Source: Photobacterium aphoticum
GTDB taxonomy: Bacteria; Pseudomonadota; Gammaproteobacteria; Enterobacterales; Vibrionaceae
DNA: 64,000 bases
NCBI RefSeq assembly: GCF_001029435.1
Contig: NZ_LDOV01000001.1
Location: 62,001 to 126,000 of the forward strand
Direction: 5' to 3'
In this document: one piece after another, positions 44,559-53,852 of the stretch
Layout of the letters: the number at the start of each line of letters is the position of its first letter
Numbering within the stretch: the first letter of the stretch is position 1
Translations under genes and position numbers: made by a program
Notes under the pieces: model-generated
The model's input: the letters and a program-made list of their open reading frames with translations, nothing else
The model's database searches: none
Told to the model about the DNA's origin: nothing

Positions 44559-44590
44559 ACAAAGCCAGCATTATAGTCTGCTGGCTTTGA
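44559..44590 (-). terminator. terminator after rhlE
   Basis: Stem AAAGCCAGCA / TGCTGGCTTT (44561-44588) with a T-rich stretch on the - strand. Confidence 0.75.
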
Positions 44591-44662
44591 AATAGTTTGA
44601 TGTAGATGCGAGTTTGCGTCGCTGACATCCGATTTGGGCTAGCGCATCACGCTAGCGGTGCA

Positions 44663-46444
44663 TTAAGCCGATTGTGGGGCTTTTTGCTGGCTGCGTTGAC
44701 CGTGAGGCTTTTTATTAAAGCGGCGGTTTGCATTGCCACCGTCACGTGGTTTTTCGTCACGGTTGAAGGTACGGCCTTGATTACGACGTGGCTGCTCATC
44801 GCGGGCGCGGTCTTCACGTGGTTTCTCGTCACGGTTAAAGGTGCGGCCTTGGTTGCGACGTGGCTGTCCATCACGGGCGCGGTCTTCACGTGGTTTTTCG
44901 TCACGGTTGAAGGTGCGGCCTTGGTTACGGCGTGGCTGCTCATCACGAGTACGATCTTCGCGTGGCTTCTCGTCACGGTTGAAGGTGCGGCCTTGGTTGC
45001 GGCGTGGTTGTCCATCACGTGCGCGGTCTTCGCGTGGTTTGTCGTCACGGTTGAAGGTACGCCCTTGGTTGTGGCGAGGTTGTTCATCACGCGCGCGATC
45101 TTCACGTGGATTTTCGTCACGGTTGAATTTACCACGGCCTTCGCCACGTGGTTTTTGACCCTGGGGCTTTCTGCCTTGTGCTTTTTGGCCTTGGTTTTGA
45201 CCCTGACGAGGCTTATTGCTCGCTGCTTGCTCAGAGGCTGCGCCATCTTTCTTTGGTTTCTTCGGTTTTTTCGCTTTAATCGGCTTGATAGGCAGCGAGG
45301 CTGGCAGTTTTGCCGTTGGGATAAAGCCAAAGACTTCTTCACGCTCTAGGTGCTGCTGGATCAGCTGCTCAATCGCGTTCAGTTCTTTAATTTCTTCTGC
45401 ACAGATCAGCGAAATCGCCTGACCTTCCGCACCTGCACGACCGGTACGGCCGATACGGTGTACGTAGTCTTCCGCCACGTTTGGCAGATCGAAGTTCACG
45501 ACCTGTGGTAGCTGGTCGATGTCGATACCACGTGCTGCAATGTCAGTGGCAACCAGGATACGGATGTCACCGCTCTTGAAGTTAGCCAGTGCTTTGGTAC
45601 GTGCGCCCTGGCTCTTGTTACCGTGGATAGCGGCTGCGGTAATGTTGCGGGCTTCCAAGAATGCGGCCAGACGGTTTGCACCGTGCTTGGTACGGGTAAA
45701 CACCAACGCTTGCTTCCACTTTTTCTCTTGGATCAGCTTGGTCAGCAGGGCAGACTTCTTCGATTTATCTACCGGGTGTACCCATTGCTTCACGGTTTTC
45801 GCGGTGCTGTTGCGTGGTGTGACAGAGATCTCAACCGGATCATTGGTCAGTTCACGTGCCAGTTCGCGGATCTCTTCAGAGAAGGTCGCAGAGAACAGCA
45901 GGTTCTGACGTTTTGGCGGCAGGATCGCCAGAATTTTTTTAATGTCACGGATGAAGCCCATGTCCAGCATGCGGTCGGCTTCGTCCAGTACCAGCACTTC
46001 TAGCTGGTTAAACTTGATGGCATTTTGGTTGTATAGATCCAACAAACGGCCTGGCGTTGCCACTAGCACGTCGGCGCCCTGACGCATGCGCATCATTTGT
46101 GGGTTGATCTTCACACCACCAAAAATAACCGCTGAGCTCAGTGGCAGACGCTTTGAATAAATCGCCACGTTTTCACCCACCTGTGCCGCGAGCTCACGGG
46201 TTGGCGTCAGGATCAATGCACGTACTTGGTTAGCGCGTACTTTAGGGCCTTTGGTCAAACGCTCAAGAATAGGTAGGGTGAAACCTGCAGTTTTGCCTGT
46301 ACCTGTCTGCGCTGCCGCCATGACATCTCGTCCTTCCAGCACGGCTGGGATCGCTTGCGCTTGGATCGGGGAAGGTGTTTCATAGCCTTGATTGGCAACC
46401 GCTTCAAGGATTGGGGTACAAAGCCCAAGAGAGGCAAAACTCAT
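44663..46444 (-). CDS. rhlE: DEAD-box ATP-dependent RNA helicase
   Basis: 593 residues. Helicase core (1-375): Q motif [13 protein letters not shown], motif [17 protein letters not shown], motif [18 protein letters not shown], and [10 protein letters not shown]. The C-terminal 200 residues are a basic, disordered tail beginning with [13 protein letters not shown], followed by five 24-residue repeats ([15 protein letters not shown] plus QPRRNQGRT) and a final partial copy. RhlE-type enzymes remodel rRNA and mRNA structure, often induced by cold. Assignment to rhlE rather than another DEAD paralogue rests on the core motifs and RG-rich tail. Confidence 0.9.
   Translation of the reverse strand: MSFASLGLCTPILEAVANQGYETPSPIQAQAIPAVLEGRDVMAAAQTGTGKTAGFTLPILERLTKGPKVRANQVRALILTPTRELAAQVGENVAIYSKRLPLSSAVIFGGVKINPQMMRMRQGADVLVATPGRLLDLYNQNAIKFNQLEVLVLDEADRMLDMGFIRDIKKILAILPPKRQNLLFSATFSEEIRELARELTNDPVEISVTPRNSTAKTVKQWVHPVDKSKKSALLTKLIQEKKWKQALVFTRTKHGANRLAAFLEARNITAAAIHGNKSQGARTKALANFKSGDIRILVATDIAARGIDIDQLPQVVNFDLPNVAEDYVHRIGRTGRAGAEGQAISLICAEEIKELNAIEQLIQQHLEREEVFGFIPTAKLPASLPIKPIKAKKPKKPKKDGAASEQAASNKPRQGQNQGQKAQGRKPQGQKPRGEGRGKFNRDENPREDRARDEQPRHNQGRTFNRDDKPREDRARDGQPRRNQGRTFNRDEKPREDRTRDEQPRRNQGRTFNRDEKPREDRARDGQPRRNQGRTFNRDEKPREDRARDEQPRRNQGRTFNRDEKPRDGGNANRRFNKKPHGQRSQQKAPQSA
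44744..45127 (-). repeat. 72-bp tandem repeats in rhlE tail
   Basis: Five full 72-bp copies plus a 24-bp part, in frame, encoding FNRD[ED]KPREDR[AT]RD[EG]QPR[RH]NQGRT. Copies differ at a few codons (E/D, A/T, E/G). The repeat also keeps the opposite strand open, producing long false ORFs there. Confidence 0.95.
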
Positions 46445-46689
46445 AGAAAATTCTCAGTTAGATGAAAAGTTTGATCTGCCTCACAATGGGCAGCAAGCGG
46501 GCTAGCTTACAGCAGGATGGAAAAAAGTCCTAATGTTTCGATACGTTCTGTGCGTATTGCGAAAGAGAGGGGTAGCGCGGCAGAATATTTCGCTGAAAAT
46601 GCACGGGCAATCAGGGCTGGGAGGCGGTTCGTCAGTGTGATAACAGGTTCAGAGCCAACGAGCTTTCTGCTCAACTCACTAGTCTCTCA

Positions 46690-47685
46690 CTAGTCGATAG
46701 GGGCGACTAGGCTTTCAAACCGATCATTGCCCCACAGGGATTCAAAGTCCCGCTCTTCTGCTGCCAGCTCGCGCAGTGATGCGGTGTATTGCAGCGCCAT
46801 CTCTAAATCATTAATGGCTTGTTCTTCCGAACCTAAACAGGCGAAGGCACAAGCGCGTTGATATAAGGCGTGGGCGTTGCTGGGGTCGAGCTCCAACACG
46901 CGGTTACACAAGCTCAGTGCCCAATTGAATTCGCGGGTTTCCATCGCGGCATCGGCTTTGTAAGTCAGGGCTTCCAGATCGCCCGGGCGGATTTTCAGGA
47001 TTTCATCATACACATCAATACGCTGCTCTGGCGTTTGCAGGTTCTGTGAGCGCAGCCAGAGGTTGTGGATTTCATTGATGGTCTCAATCTCTTTGTTATT
47101 TTGCGCAATGATGCGGGTTTTGCGCTTCAAGTCTTGCTCAAGCAGCTGGAATTTTTTCTCGTATTGTTCAGCAATATCTTGCAGTTGCTGGTCAGCGACT
47201 TTCTTGGTGTTGTCGCGTAGCTCTTTAAGGGATTGCCAACCGATGAGGGCAAACAAGGACGCGGCACCGGCAATCAAATAAAAGAAGTATGTGACGGTGA
47301 CGTTGGCGTAGTTCATGGATTTATCGGCCACGGACAATTCGCGGTCAGTGATTTCTTTCATCATCCGGCGTTCAAGATCTTGCTGTTCTGTACGCAGTAG
47401 TTTGAGTTCATCCAGCACATAGCGTTCCATCAACGGCTTGTCATAAATGCTGTCATTGGCGTAGCGCTGCAGGGTTTCCGCTTTGGTTTCGGATTGACTC
47501 TGAGAAATAGCTTCGGGCTTGTTATTGGATGACGTGTTATTTGATGAAGCGGTATTTGATGAAGTGGTATTTGATGACGTGTCAGCGGTGGTTTGCGGTG
47601 TGATCGTCGGTGTTGCTTCGGACGTTTCTGCGTAGCTGAAAAAAGACAAGCACAAGCTGAGTAGCAGTAACATTCCATAGCGCAT
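46690..47685 (-). CDS. membrane-anchored TPR protein with Ser/Thr/Asn-rich linker
   Basis: 331 residues. N-terminal signal (MRYGMLLLLSLCLSFFSYA), a low-complexity Ser/Thr/Asn linker (20-60), a helical stretch, a membrane helix (about 129-149), a coiled coil (155-205, KKFQLLEQDLKRKTRIIAQ) and two to three TPR units at the C-terminus (ILKIRPGDLEALTYKADAA, VLELDPSNAHALYQRACAF). TPRs imply protein binding in the cytoplasm. No named family. The linker DNA has a short repeat TATTTGATGAAG with variants. Stand-alone. Confidence 0.75.
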   Translation of the reverse strand: MRYGMLLLLSLCLSFFSYAETSEATPTITPQTTADTSSNTTSSNTASSNNTSSNNKPEAISQSQSETKAETLQRYANDSIYDKPLMERYVLDELKLLRTEQQDLERRMMKEITDRELSVADKSMNYANVTVTYFFYLIAGAASLFALIGWQSLKELRDNTKKVADQQLQDIAEQYEKKFQLLEQDLKRKTRIIAQNNKEIETINEIHNLWLRSQNLQTPEQRIDVYDEILKIRPGDLEALTYKADAAMETREFNWALSLCNRVLELDPSNAHALYQRACAFACLGSEEQAINDLEMALQYTASLRELAAEERDFESLWGNDRFESLVAPID

Positions 47686-47869
47686 AGACGATCCTCGCTG
47701 AGTTCATGGTGCGTAAACCACCTTTGATGGCTTATTAACTCATTAATAAATAGCAGATGAGATCGAAAAGGGATAATTCAACAGAGGAAAAGTCTGGCGA
47801 TCCTAGGATGGATCGCCAGTGCATAGCGGGAATGCGGTGTTGCGTTTAGCCACATGCTTATTGGGCTTT

Positions 47870-48034
47870 TTATTGCGCTGAGGCTTCACATCCCCCCGCC
47901 ACCTGCGCGGCGCGTACTAAGGCTTTGCGTTGAACTTCTTGTTCTGAGTCTGCCGAAATCTGCAGATGTTGCGGTTCTTCAGTGGTGATGTCGTGATCGT
48001 GGCGTAGAGCGAAGTCGTGATTAAATGTCAGCAT
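47870..48034 (-). CDS. small 54-residue hypothetical protein
   Basis: 54 residues. It has an excellent RBS, GGAG seven bases before ATG. The product begins MLTFNHDFALRHDHDITTEE and ends GGCEASAQ, with acidic and histidine residues. It lies in the 517-bp gap between the TPR and NUDIX genes with codon use like its surroundings. No family recognised; the RBS is the main evidence. Confidence 0.5.
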   Translation of the reverse strand: MLTFNHDFALRHDHDITTEEPQHLQISADSEQEVQRKALVRAAQVAGGCEASAQ

Positions 48035-48202
48035 GGTTATTCTCCAAAAATGATGGATAGAAAGCGAATAAATAATGTGCAGACATCCTGTGCTTGCGTG
48101 GTTAAAAAAGCATCATCCTTGGGGGTGTAATTGCAGGAGGAGCCGAAGGGCGTAGAGCAATCGACTCGTCGTGTTAGGTGTTGCCGTCAGGAAACGGCTA
48201 TT

Positions 48203-48712
48203 TCAGCAAACTGACTTCAGCAAACCGACGCGCTGAAGGGCGAGAGTGGCTGAAGGAAAAGCAAACGCATCGGCGCGTAACGTCTCTGCTGTCACCCATT
48301 TCAGGGCGGCCACATCGTCACCGGCTTGTACGTCAGGGCGTTGAGTCAGTGCAATATGGAAAAACACATCACACGTTTTGTATTCGATATCCCGGTAGCG
48401 ATAGGTATTCGGGGCTGAGCCCATATAGCGCAGCTGTTCAGGCGGTAACGTGATATTCAGCTCTTCCTGTAACTCACGGCAGAGCGCCGTTTCCAGTGAC
48501 TCATCATAATCTACGAAGCCACCCGGTAGATCCAGCATGCCTTTGCCCGGCTCGCGTCCGCGTACCGCAACCAGCACTTCATTCTCATAGGTGATGACGG
48601 CCAGTACCGCAGACGCCGTGTTGTGGAAATAGGTAAATGCGCACTGGGTGCAGGCATAGGCTTTTGGCTCTTGGGCGACCAGCGACAGGGATCCACAAGA
48701 TGGGCAATGCAT
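48203..48712 (-). CDS. zinc-ribbon NUDIX hydrolase
   Basis: 169 residues. An N-terminal zinc ribbon (C3-x2-C6 and C21-x2-C24) is followed by the NUDIX domain; the Nudix box spans about 64-86 (GGFVDYDESLETALCRELQEEL) with the G-x5-E-x7-REx2EE pattern. Such proteins hydrolyse nucleoside diphosphate derivatives such as NADH or ADP-ribose in NudC-like relatives; the substrate here is not determined. ATG 48712 gives MHCPSCG, the expected start; the ORF from 48754 is longer but lacks RBS. Confidence 0.88.
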   Translation of the reverse strand: MHCPSCGSLSLVAQEPKAYACTQCAFTYFHNTASAVLAVITYENEVLVAVRGREPGKGMLDLPGGFVDYDESLETALCRELQEELNITLPPEQLRYMGSAPNTYRYRDIEYKTCDVFFHIALTQRPDVQAGDDVAALKWVTAETLRADAFAFPSATLALQRVGLLKSVC

Positions 48713-48911
48713 AAGTATGAGACCAATCGAAACGGTGAAAAGGAAGCGGCGCAAAGCATAGCGCGAAGTCGAGTGAATAACCAGCGATGTGTTTGTTTTG
48801 ACTGCAAACTCAGTGTGCAGTTTCGGAATATTCCGCCAAGCATTGGGTAAGGCTGTTTGTGCTGATTGTGGTATCAGGTAGAATGGCCGCCAATAATGTC
48901 ACCACCGGTGT

Positions 48912-49445
48912 ATGAGAATGTCTGAAGAATATGAAGTAGAAGCCATTGGCGTTGAGGTCGATGCCCAGCCGATTGAGCTATATAAGGTACTGAAAATTGC
49001 CAATGCGGTCAGTGGTGGCGGCGAGGCCAAATTTGCAATTTCAGAAGGCTACGTAGCCGTGAACGGCGAGCTGGAACAGCGTAAGCGCCGTAAAGTGTAC
49101 GATGGCGACGTGATTGAATTTAACAATGAATTCTATCTGGTACTGTGCGATCAGCCAGTGACTGAGCCGTCTGAAGCGCCTGCGAAAGAAAAAAAAGCCA
49201 AAGAAAAGCCTGTTAAAGAAAAGCAGCCAGCAGCGTCTAATAAGTCTCAGCCTGCAGGCGGTAAAGCGAAGAAAGCGGGCGGTCAGTCTGCGGGGCAGAA
49301 TAAGCCACGCAAAGGCGCGAAAAACAGTGCCGGTAATAAAGGTAAAGCGGGCCAGAAAGGCGGCGCTAAACCGGCAAGCAAAAACGCGCAGAAGGCTTCT
49401 CAGAAAGCCGATCAAAACACTGGCCGTAAGCCAATCAGTTTCTAA
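48912..49445 (+). CDS. S4-domain RNA-binding protein with basic low-complexity tail
   Basis: 177 residues. An S4-type RNA-binding domain (about 18-80: LYKVLKIANAVSGGGEAKFAI, EGYVAVNGELEQRKRRKVYDGD) similar to YbcJ, followed by about 95 residues of Lys/Ala/Gly/Gln-rich tail (KEKKAKEKPVKEKQP and GGKAKKAGGQ) that is probably disordered and RNA-binding. Small YbcJ proteins lack this tail. ATG 48912 and ATG 48918 are both possible. Terminator at 49488-49520. Confidence 0.85.
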   Translation: MRMSEEYEVEAIGVEVDAQPIELYKVLKIANAVSGGGEAKFAISEGYVAVNGELEQRKRRKVYDGDVIEFNNEFYLVLCDQPVTEPSEAPAKEKKAKEKPVKEKQPAASNKSQPAGGKAKKAGGQSAGQNKPRKGAKNSAGNKGKAGQKGGAKPASKNAQKASQKADQNTGRKPISF

Positions 49446-49764
49446 GCGGCAACAATCCGTTTTTGAATCATATCTCCTGCTAAAGACGGGCCGTGATAGT
49501 CGATATCACGGCCTTTTTTTATTTTCCCCGTCTAAAATCATGCCAAGCCTGCAGGGCCTGAATCAACACACGGCAGATAAGTGCTATGCCTTTTATGTGT
49601 TGTTTCTTGCAATATAAGAATTTATCTATGTCATTGTTTATCGTTTCTTACATTGTGATAAATTGTATTGAGAGATAAAACGCGATCAGCGTTAATGGAT
49701 TGGTCAGAGGTAATGACCCGGGTCAGTGGACCTGTATACCCAAAATAATAGCGAACAGACCCGA
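49446..49764. other. intergenic region before the IclR regulator
   Basis: 319 bp; the first part holds the terminator above, the rest the regulator's promoter. An AT-rich stretch TTACATTGTGATAAATTGTATTG near 49650 may be the promoter. No operator or RNA gene was assigned. Confidence 0.4.
49487..49522 (+). terminator. terminator after S4-domain gene
   Basis: Stem GGCCGTGATA / TATCACGGCC, loop GTCG, then seven T. Confidence 0.85.
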
Positions 49765-50499
49765 ATGACAAATAAATATAAGCTGAATGCAAACGAGAAA
49801 ATGCTTCAGGTTCTGATGCATATCGCTTCGGCCAATGAGCCAGTGACGGCACAGACGTTAAGTGAACAGACAGGTATGCCACCAAGCAGTGTGTATCGCT
49901 ACTTGGTGATTTTGAAAAACTGGAACTTGATTGAAGAAAGCCCGAGACAGAGCTGTTACAGCATCGGTCCGGCGGCACTGCAGTTATTGCGCAATTTCCA
50001 GATGTTTTCTCCGTTGTCGAGCGGCGTGCACCAGGTATTAAAGCGTGTACAGCAGCAAACCGGTGAAATGGCCGCGTATTTGGTACCCGTAGGATTTCGT
50101 GCCTTATGTACCGCGCGAGTAGACAGTCCTCATGCACTGCGCTGTGCGTATGAGGAAGGGCAGAGCCAGCCGTTAATTCGCGGTGCTTCGTCCAAAGTGA
50201 TTCTGGCGCATATGCCAGAGCAACGTGTGATGTCGACCTTGCATCATTTCGGTATTACCGAGCCGGAAGATGTCGATCGTTGGCAGAGCGAGTTGGCACA
50301 AATTAAACACGATGGGTACGCCATCAGTACCTCAGAGTATGACCCTGGGGTGTCGGGTGTGAGTGCACCGGTCTTTTCCGGTAACAAGATCGTCGGGGCC
50401 GTGAGTGTCATGGCACCGGAAGATCGCGTCATCAAACGTAAAAACAAAATCATTTTTTCAGTCTTACAGGCGGCGAGGGTGCTTCCTCCCGACCTCTGA
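49765..50499 (+). CDS. IclR-family transcriptional regulator
   Basis: 244 residues. Winged-helix N-terminal domain (about 10-70: NEPVTAQTLSEQTGMPPSSVYRYL) and a C-terminal IclR effector-binding domain (GASSKVILAHMPE, LAQIKHDGYAISTSEYDPGVSGVSAPVF). ATG 49765 is selected over the GTG at 49726. The next gene, 45 bp on, encodes the arginase-fold protein, so the pair is likely one transcription unit or the regulator controls it. The effector is unknown. Confidence 0.88.
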   Translation: MTNKYKLNANEKMLQVLMHIASANEPVTAQTLSEQTGMPPSSVYRYLVILKNWNLIEESPRQSCYSIGPAALQLLRNFQMFSPLSSGVHQVLKRVQQQTGEMAAYLVPVGFRALCTARVDSPHALRCAYEEGQSQPLIRGASSKVILAHMPEQRVMSTLHHFGITEPEDVDRWQSELAQIKHDGYAISTSEYDPGVSGVSAPVFSGNKIVGAVSVMAPEDRVIKRKNKIIFSVLQAARVLPPDL

Positions 50500-50544
50500 G
50501 TTTTTCCGCTGACCGGTGTCAGTGATTAGGATAAGGAGCCCATC

Positions 50545-51540
50545 ATGCTGGATTTCAAACGTTGGTTTTCATTTACCCGACCAACCCAGTCTGCGAGTGC
50601 GGTTAAGCCCGCCATGATGATTGAGCCTTATTCTGAGCAACGTAAAGCCGGTGCGGTTTTGTTGGGGCTTGCCAGTGACTTGAGTCAGCACTATTTCGAT
50701 GCCCATGCCGGCACGAAAGAAGGGCCAGACAGCATTCGTCGCGCACTGGCGGCACTGCCAACCACCACCGCATTGCCGCTGTATGATGCCGGAGTGATTG
50801 ATGAGCAGCAGGTGGCGGTGTTCCCGGAAACCGGCTTTGAAGCCATGCGCGCTTATCAGTACCAAAAGCTGCGTGACATGCTTCAGCTTGGCCATTTGCC
50901 GGTCATGTTAGGCGGTGGTCATGAAGTGGCGATTGGTAGCTATCTGGCTTTGTCTGACACCGTTTATCACGCCGCCAACGACATGCAAAGTGATGGTCCG
51001 GCCCAAATCCCTCATGCTTGTCAGCCAAAAGTGGGCATCATCAACATTGATGCAAACTTTCAGCTGCGCCGTACTTTAGCGGTACGCAATGGTTCGGCGT
51101 TTCATAGTGTCGCCAGCTTTTGTCAGGAAACCCGTCGCGAGTTTCGTTACTTAGGCCTTGGCATTTGCGATCACACCAACAGCCAGTCAGCCTTTGCGTA
51201 TGCCAAAGAGTTGGGGGCGGAATGGTTGCTCGACAGCCAAATGAAAATGAAAAATCGCAAGCAAATTTTGGCGACGGTGAACCGTTACATCGATAGCGTG
51301 GATCACATTCACCTGAGTCTGGATTTAGCCGTCTTCTCTTCTGCCATTGCTGAAGGCGTGAACATGTCACGTATTTACGGCGTGAACTTGTCAGTGGTGG
51401 AGATGGTACTGAAACATATTATGGCCAGCGGCAAAGTCCGCATCTTTGATGTCGCAGGCTTGAATACCGAATTCGACTATCAGAATCACACAGCGAAATT
51501 GGCGGCGAAGCTGATCCAACATGCGCTGAAAAATGTGTGA
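50545..51540 (+). CDS. arginase-fold (ureohydrolase) protein with degenerate metal site
   Basis: 331 residues. The fold is clear: GTKEGPDSIRRAL, GGGHEVAIG (H126 intact), IINIDANFQLR, SAFHS, GICDHTN, SLDLAVFSSAIAEGV and FDVAGLNTEFD. It most resembles HutG-type formimidoylglutamase. But the Mn ligands are altered: in DAHFD, D169 stays while His is N171 and Asp is Q173; in SLDxD, D260 stays while the second Asp is A262; and the Glu of the last motif is G305. Three of six ligands are gone, so ordinary hydrolase activity is doubtful. RBS AAGGAGCCC. Neighbour of the IclR regulator. Confidence 0.85.
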   Translation: MLDFKRWFSFTRPTQSASAVKPAMMIEPYSEQRKAGAVLLGLASDLSQHYFDAHAGTKEGPDSIRRALAALPTTTALPLYDAGVIDEQQVAVFPETGFEAMRAYQYQKLRDMLQLGHLPVMLGGGHEVAIGSYLALSDTVYHAANDMQSDGPAQIPHACQPKVGIINIDANFQLRRTLAVRNGSAFHSVASFCQETRREFRYLGLGICDHTNSQSAFAYAKELGAEWLLDSQMKMKNRKQILATVNRYIDSVDHIHLSLDLAVFSSAIAEGVNMSRIYGVNLSVVEMVLKHIMASGKVRIFDVAGLNTEFDYQNHTAKLAAKLIQHALKNV

Positions 51541-51595
51541 GGCTGACAGTTAACATCACCCTTTTGTTATTTTTCATTTTACCTTAATCGGGTTA

Positions 51596-51628
51596 TAGGC
51601 TCCCTCCGCCAGGGAGCCTTTTTTTCGT
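51596..51628 (+). terminator. terminator after arginase-fold gene
   Basis: Stem GGCTCCCT / AGGGAGCC, loop CCGCC, seven T. Confidence 0.9.
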
Positions 51629-51775
51629 CTTCACATCGCCATTGTGCCGCTGCAATTCCCCTTTCTGTACTACCGCTATCACCGATGTTCATCTACCATG
51701 CCTCAAAGTTGATATTCATGTCTTTGTTTGTAGCCACTATTATTTACAACAATGATTTAGAGTGAGGATAAATCG

Positions 51776-52444
51776 GTGAGAGAAAAATCGACGATGACGG
51801 CAGTGAAATGTATGTCGGTGTTGGGGATCATTTTAGGGTGCTGGATGGGTAAAGTATCCAGCGTATCAGCGGAGCCTGTGACGACCGCACCCGCAACGAT
51901 CACGCCAACCTTTGATTGTCAAAAAGCCGAAGGTGAAGTGGAAAACCTGATCTGCCAGCAGGCGGATTTGGCCGCTTTGGATCAGCAAATGGCGACCGTG
52001 TATGCCGAGGCCATGAAGCGTTTGCCGAAAGACGATCTCGCCACACAAAAAGCCATGCAGCGTGGTTGGATTAAAGGGCGTAACGAATGCTGGAAAGCGA
52101 ACGATGTGAAAGCCTGTACCGAAAGTGCCTACAAAACCCGTATTGTTGAATTGCAGGTGATGAGCGGGCAACTTGAAGTGCCAAATGCGGTGAATCTGCG
52201 TTGTGTGAAAACCGATCCCACGACGTTGCTCGATTCTTCTCAGCCTGTGACAGCCATCTTTTATAATCAAACCGATCCAGCCAGCTTGGTGTTGACCACA
52301 GTAGACAGTCAGTGGTTGCTGCTCGGGTCGCGAACAGGTAGCGGCATTCGTTATGCCGGACAAAACATCATGTATGAAGAGCATCAAGGCAAAGTGACGA
52401 TCAGCGTGTTTGATGAGGTAATGCGATGTCAGGTAATGCAGTAA
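51776..52444 (+). CDS. LprI/DUF1311 plus MliC-like protein, possible lysozyme inhibitor
   Basis: 222 residues. N-terminal signal peptide (about 10-32), a DUF1311/LprI-like helical domain (FDCQKAEGEVENLICQQADL, RGWIKGRNECWK, CTESAYKTRI) and a C-terminal beta-rich part (about 140-222) reminiscent of MliC/PliC C-type-lysozyme inhibitors, including FYNQTDPASLVL and SGIRYAGQNIMYEEH with a final VMRCQVM. Relatives protect against host or competitor lysozyme; the activity is inferred. GTG 51776 is preceded by GAGG; ATG 51794 is also possible. It overlaps the start of the next ORF. Confidence 0.7.
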   Translation: MREKSTMTAVKCMSVLGIILGCWMGKVSSVSAEPVTTAPATITPTFDCQKAEGEVENLICQQADLAALDQQMATVYAEAMKRLPKDDLATQKAMQRGWIKGRNECWKANDVKACTESAYKTRIVELQVMSGQLEVPNAVNLRCVKTDPTTLLDSSQPVTAIFYNQTDPASLVLTTVDSQWLLLGSRTGSGIRYAGQNIMYEEHQGKVTISVFDEVMRCQVMQ

Positions 52445-53307
52445 CGGGGTCACGAGATGGAACGCGTTATGAGGGACGTCAAAAGGCGCGTCGGCACGAT
52501 GTTGTAATAAAGAACATAATGCTCACAGGATTACTGACCTGCGGGGGCATGTGGTTATCCGGAATGTTCCAGCCTGTGCAGGCTGCTCCATTGCGGGCGA
52601 CCTTACCGGACGGGCGGCAAGTCATTTTATTTGATGATCAAACGTGGCAATACGACACGCCCAACGTGACACTGGATTCGAACGACGTCCCGCGTCCAAA
52701 GGCAGAACCAAAGCGCTCGTCAGCAGCGAATACAGCAGGTGCTGTAGCGGCGAGTAGCGTAGCGGCTGGCCACTTGGCGACGGGATCTTCTGTATCAGGC
52801 ACCGCGCTATCAGGCTCTTCGACAACAGGGACGGTGGTAAAAAGCCCAGCGGGTAACACGTTGCCATCCACGCCTGCCTCATCGCATGTCGCCAGCCAAA
52901 TGGCGAAAAGTGAAATAGCGTTATCTTCCATGACGTCGCCAGCATTACCCGTGGGGGTGGCGATTGTGCCGGGTCAGACTGTGGCTGATGGTACCTTTAC
53001 CCGCAGCGATGTCGGCGTAACCTTGCTGCCTGCCACGTACCGCGACTACACGCTCAGTATTCCGACCTTGTTAGAGAACTTCGGGATCAATGCGGTGATC
53101 CGTATTGACGTGACGGCCCGTCTGCTGGATGAGCAGGGTAAAGTTGTCGCGAAACAAAAACACAACGTGTGGACATCAATCAAACGGATGCCTGAAAGCT
53201 ACTTTCGACCGGATACCACGCGTGAAGGACGCCCCTTGGTGTTTGATGTGCCGCAAGCCTCGCGTTATTTCTTGGATGTAACGATTTCCACCGTTGAGTT
53301 TCGTTGA
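52426..53307 (+). CDS. DUF3157-like secreted protein
   Basis: 293 residues with an internal signal peptide (LLTCGGMWLSGMFQPVQA, near 34-52), a short domain LRATLPDGRQVILFDDQTW, an Ala/Ser/Thr-rich linker (80-160) and a C-terminal domain (DVGVTLLPATYRDYTLSIP, SIKRMPESYFRP) that fits a DUF3157-like fold. ATG 52426 overlaps the upstream gene by 19 bp and has GAGG seven bases before it; ATG 52519 would put the signal at the N-terminus. If 52519 is used the first 31 residues are not translated. Function unknown. Confidence 0.65.
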   Translation: MSGNAVTGSRDGTRYEGRQKARRHDVVIKNIMLTGLLTCGGMWLSGMFQPVQAAPLRATLPDGRQVILFDDQTWQYDTPNVTLDSNDVPRPKAEPKRSSAANTAGAVAASSVAAGHLATGSSVSGTALSGSSTTGTVVKSPAGNTLPSTPASSHVASQMAKSEIALSSMTSPALPVGVAIVPGQTVADGTFTRSDVGVTLLPATYRDYTLSIPTLLENFGINAVIRIDVTARLLDEQGKVVAKQKHNVWTSIKRMPESYFRPDTTREGRPLVFDVPQASRYFLDVTISTVEFR

Positions 53308-53363
53308 TCACGCTGTGGTTTGGAGTTCGCTGTGATTTAGGGGGCGTTGTGGTTTATCACTCT

Positions 53364-53612
53364 TTAGCGAGTCTCGCATGCATCGGCTGTCGATAATGTC
53401 TGCTGGTGGTGGTAACGGTTTAATTCCCCTTCAATAAAGTGATTATCTTCCGCCAGAAGCAAATCAAGGTGCGGGGGATAATCCGCGTGCTGGCTTTTAA
53501 TAAACGCGGCCAGTAACTTCACATCATCCGGGCGAGGGCGGTAACTCAGGTTGGGAAATTGAGCATAAATACTGTGAATGGCAGAAGCTAACGCGGGGTT
53601 GGGTGTTTTCAT
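53364..53612 (-). CDS. small hypothetical protein
   Basis: 82 residues, soluble, His- and Asp-rich (KSQHADYPPHLDLLLAED, GELNRYHHQQ). The N-terminus MKTPNPALASAIHSIYAQFP and proline/aromatic pattern look like a real protein, but the RBS is weak. No family recognised. It runs opposite to its neighbours. Confidence 0.5.
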   Translation of the reverse strand: MKTPNPALASAIHSIYAQFPNLSYRPRPDDVKLLAAFIKSQHADYPPHLDLLLAEDNHFIEGELNRYHHQQTLSTADACETR

Positions 53613-53852
53613 GGCAACGCAAACCTGTTCTATTCTGTTCGGTGTGTGGGCTTTTTGTGTGTCACGAAGTCTAGGGCGAACGTGTGACAGCGCCGTGTCA
53701 GAATTGCGGCGATATAATGAATCAGGTTAATTGTGATCTTTGCCGATAGAATCTTGGTGGAATAAAAATAAAAAACAGAACCCGCAACCAAGGCATGGAA
53801 AATAAAAGGTGAAACCATGAGGTTGTGCGAAAGAAATAACAGTTATTGATGA

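Noticed and set aside
44606..45349. A 247-residue + strand ORF antisense to rhlE
   Set aside because: Its openness comes from the 72-bp repeats and GC-rich codons of the real gene; the translation is a hydrophobic repeat with no RBS, and rhlE has every DEAD-box motif.
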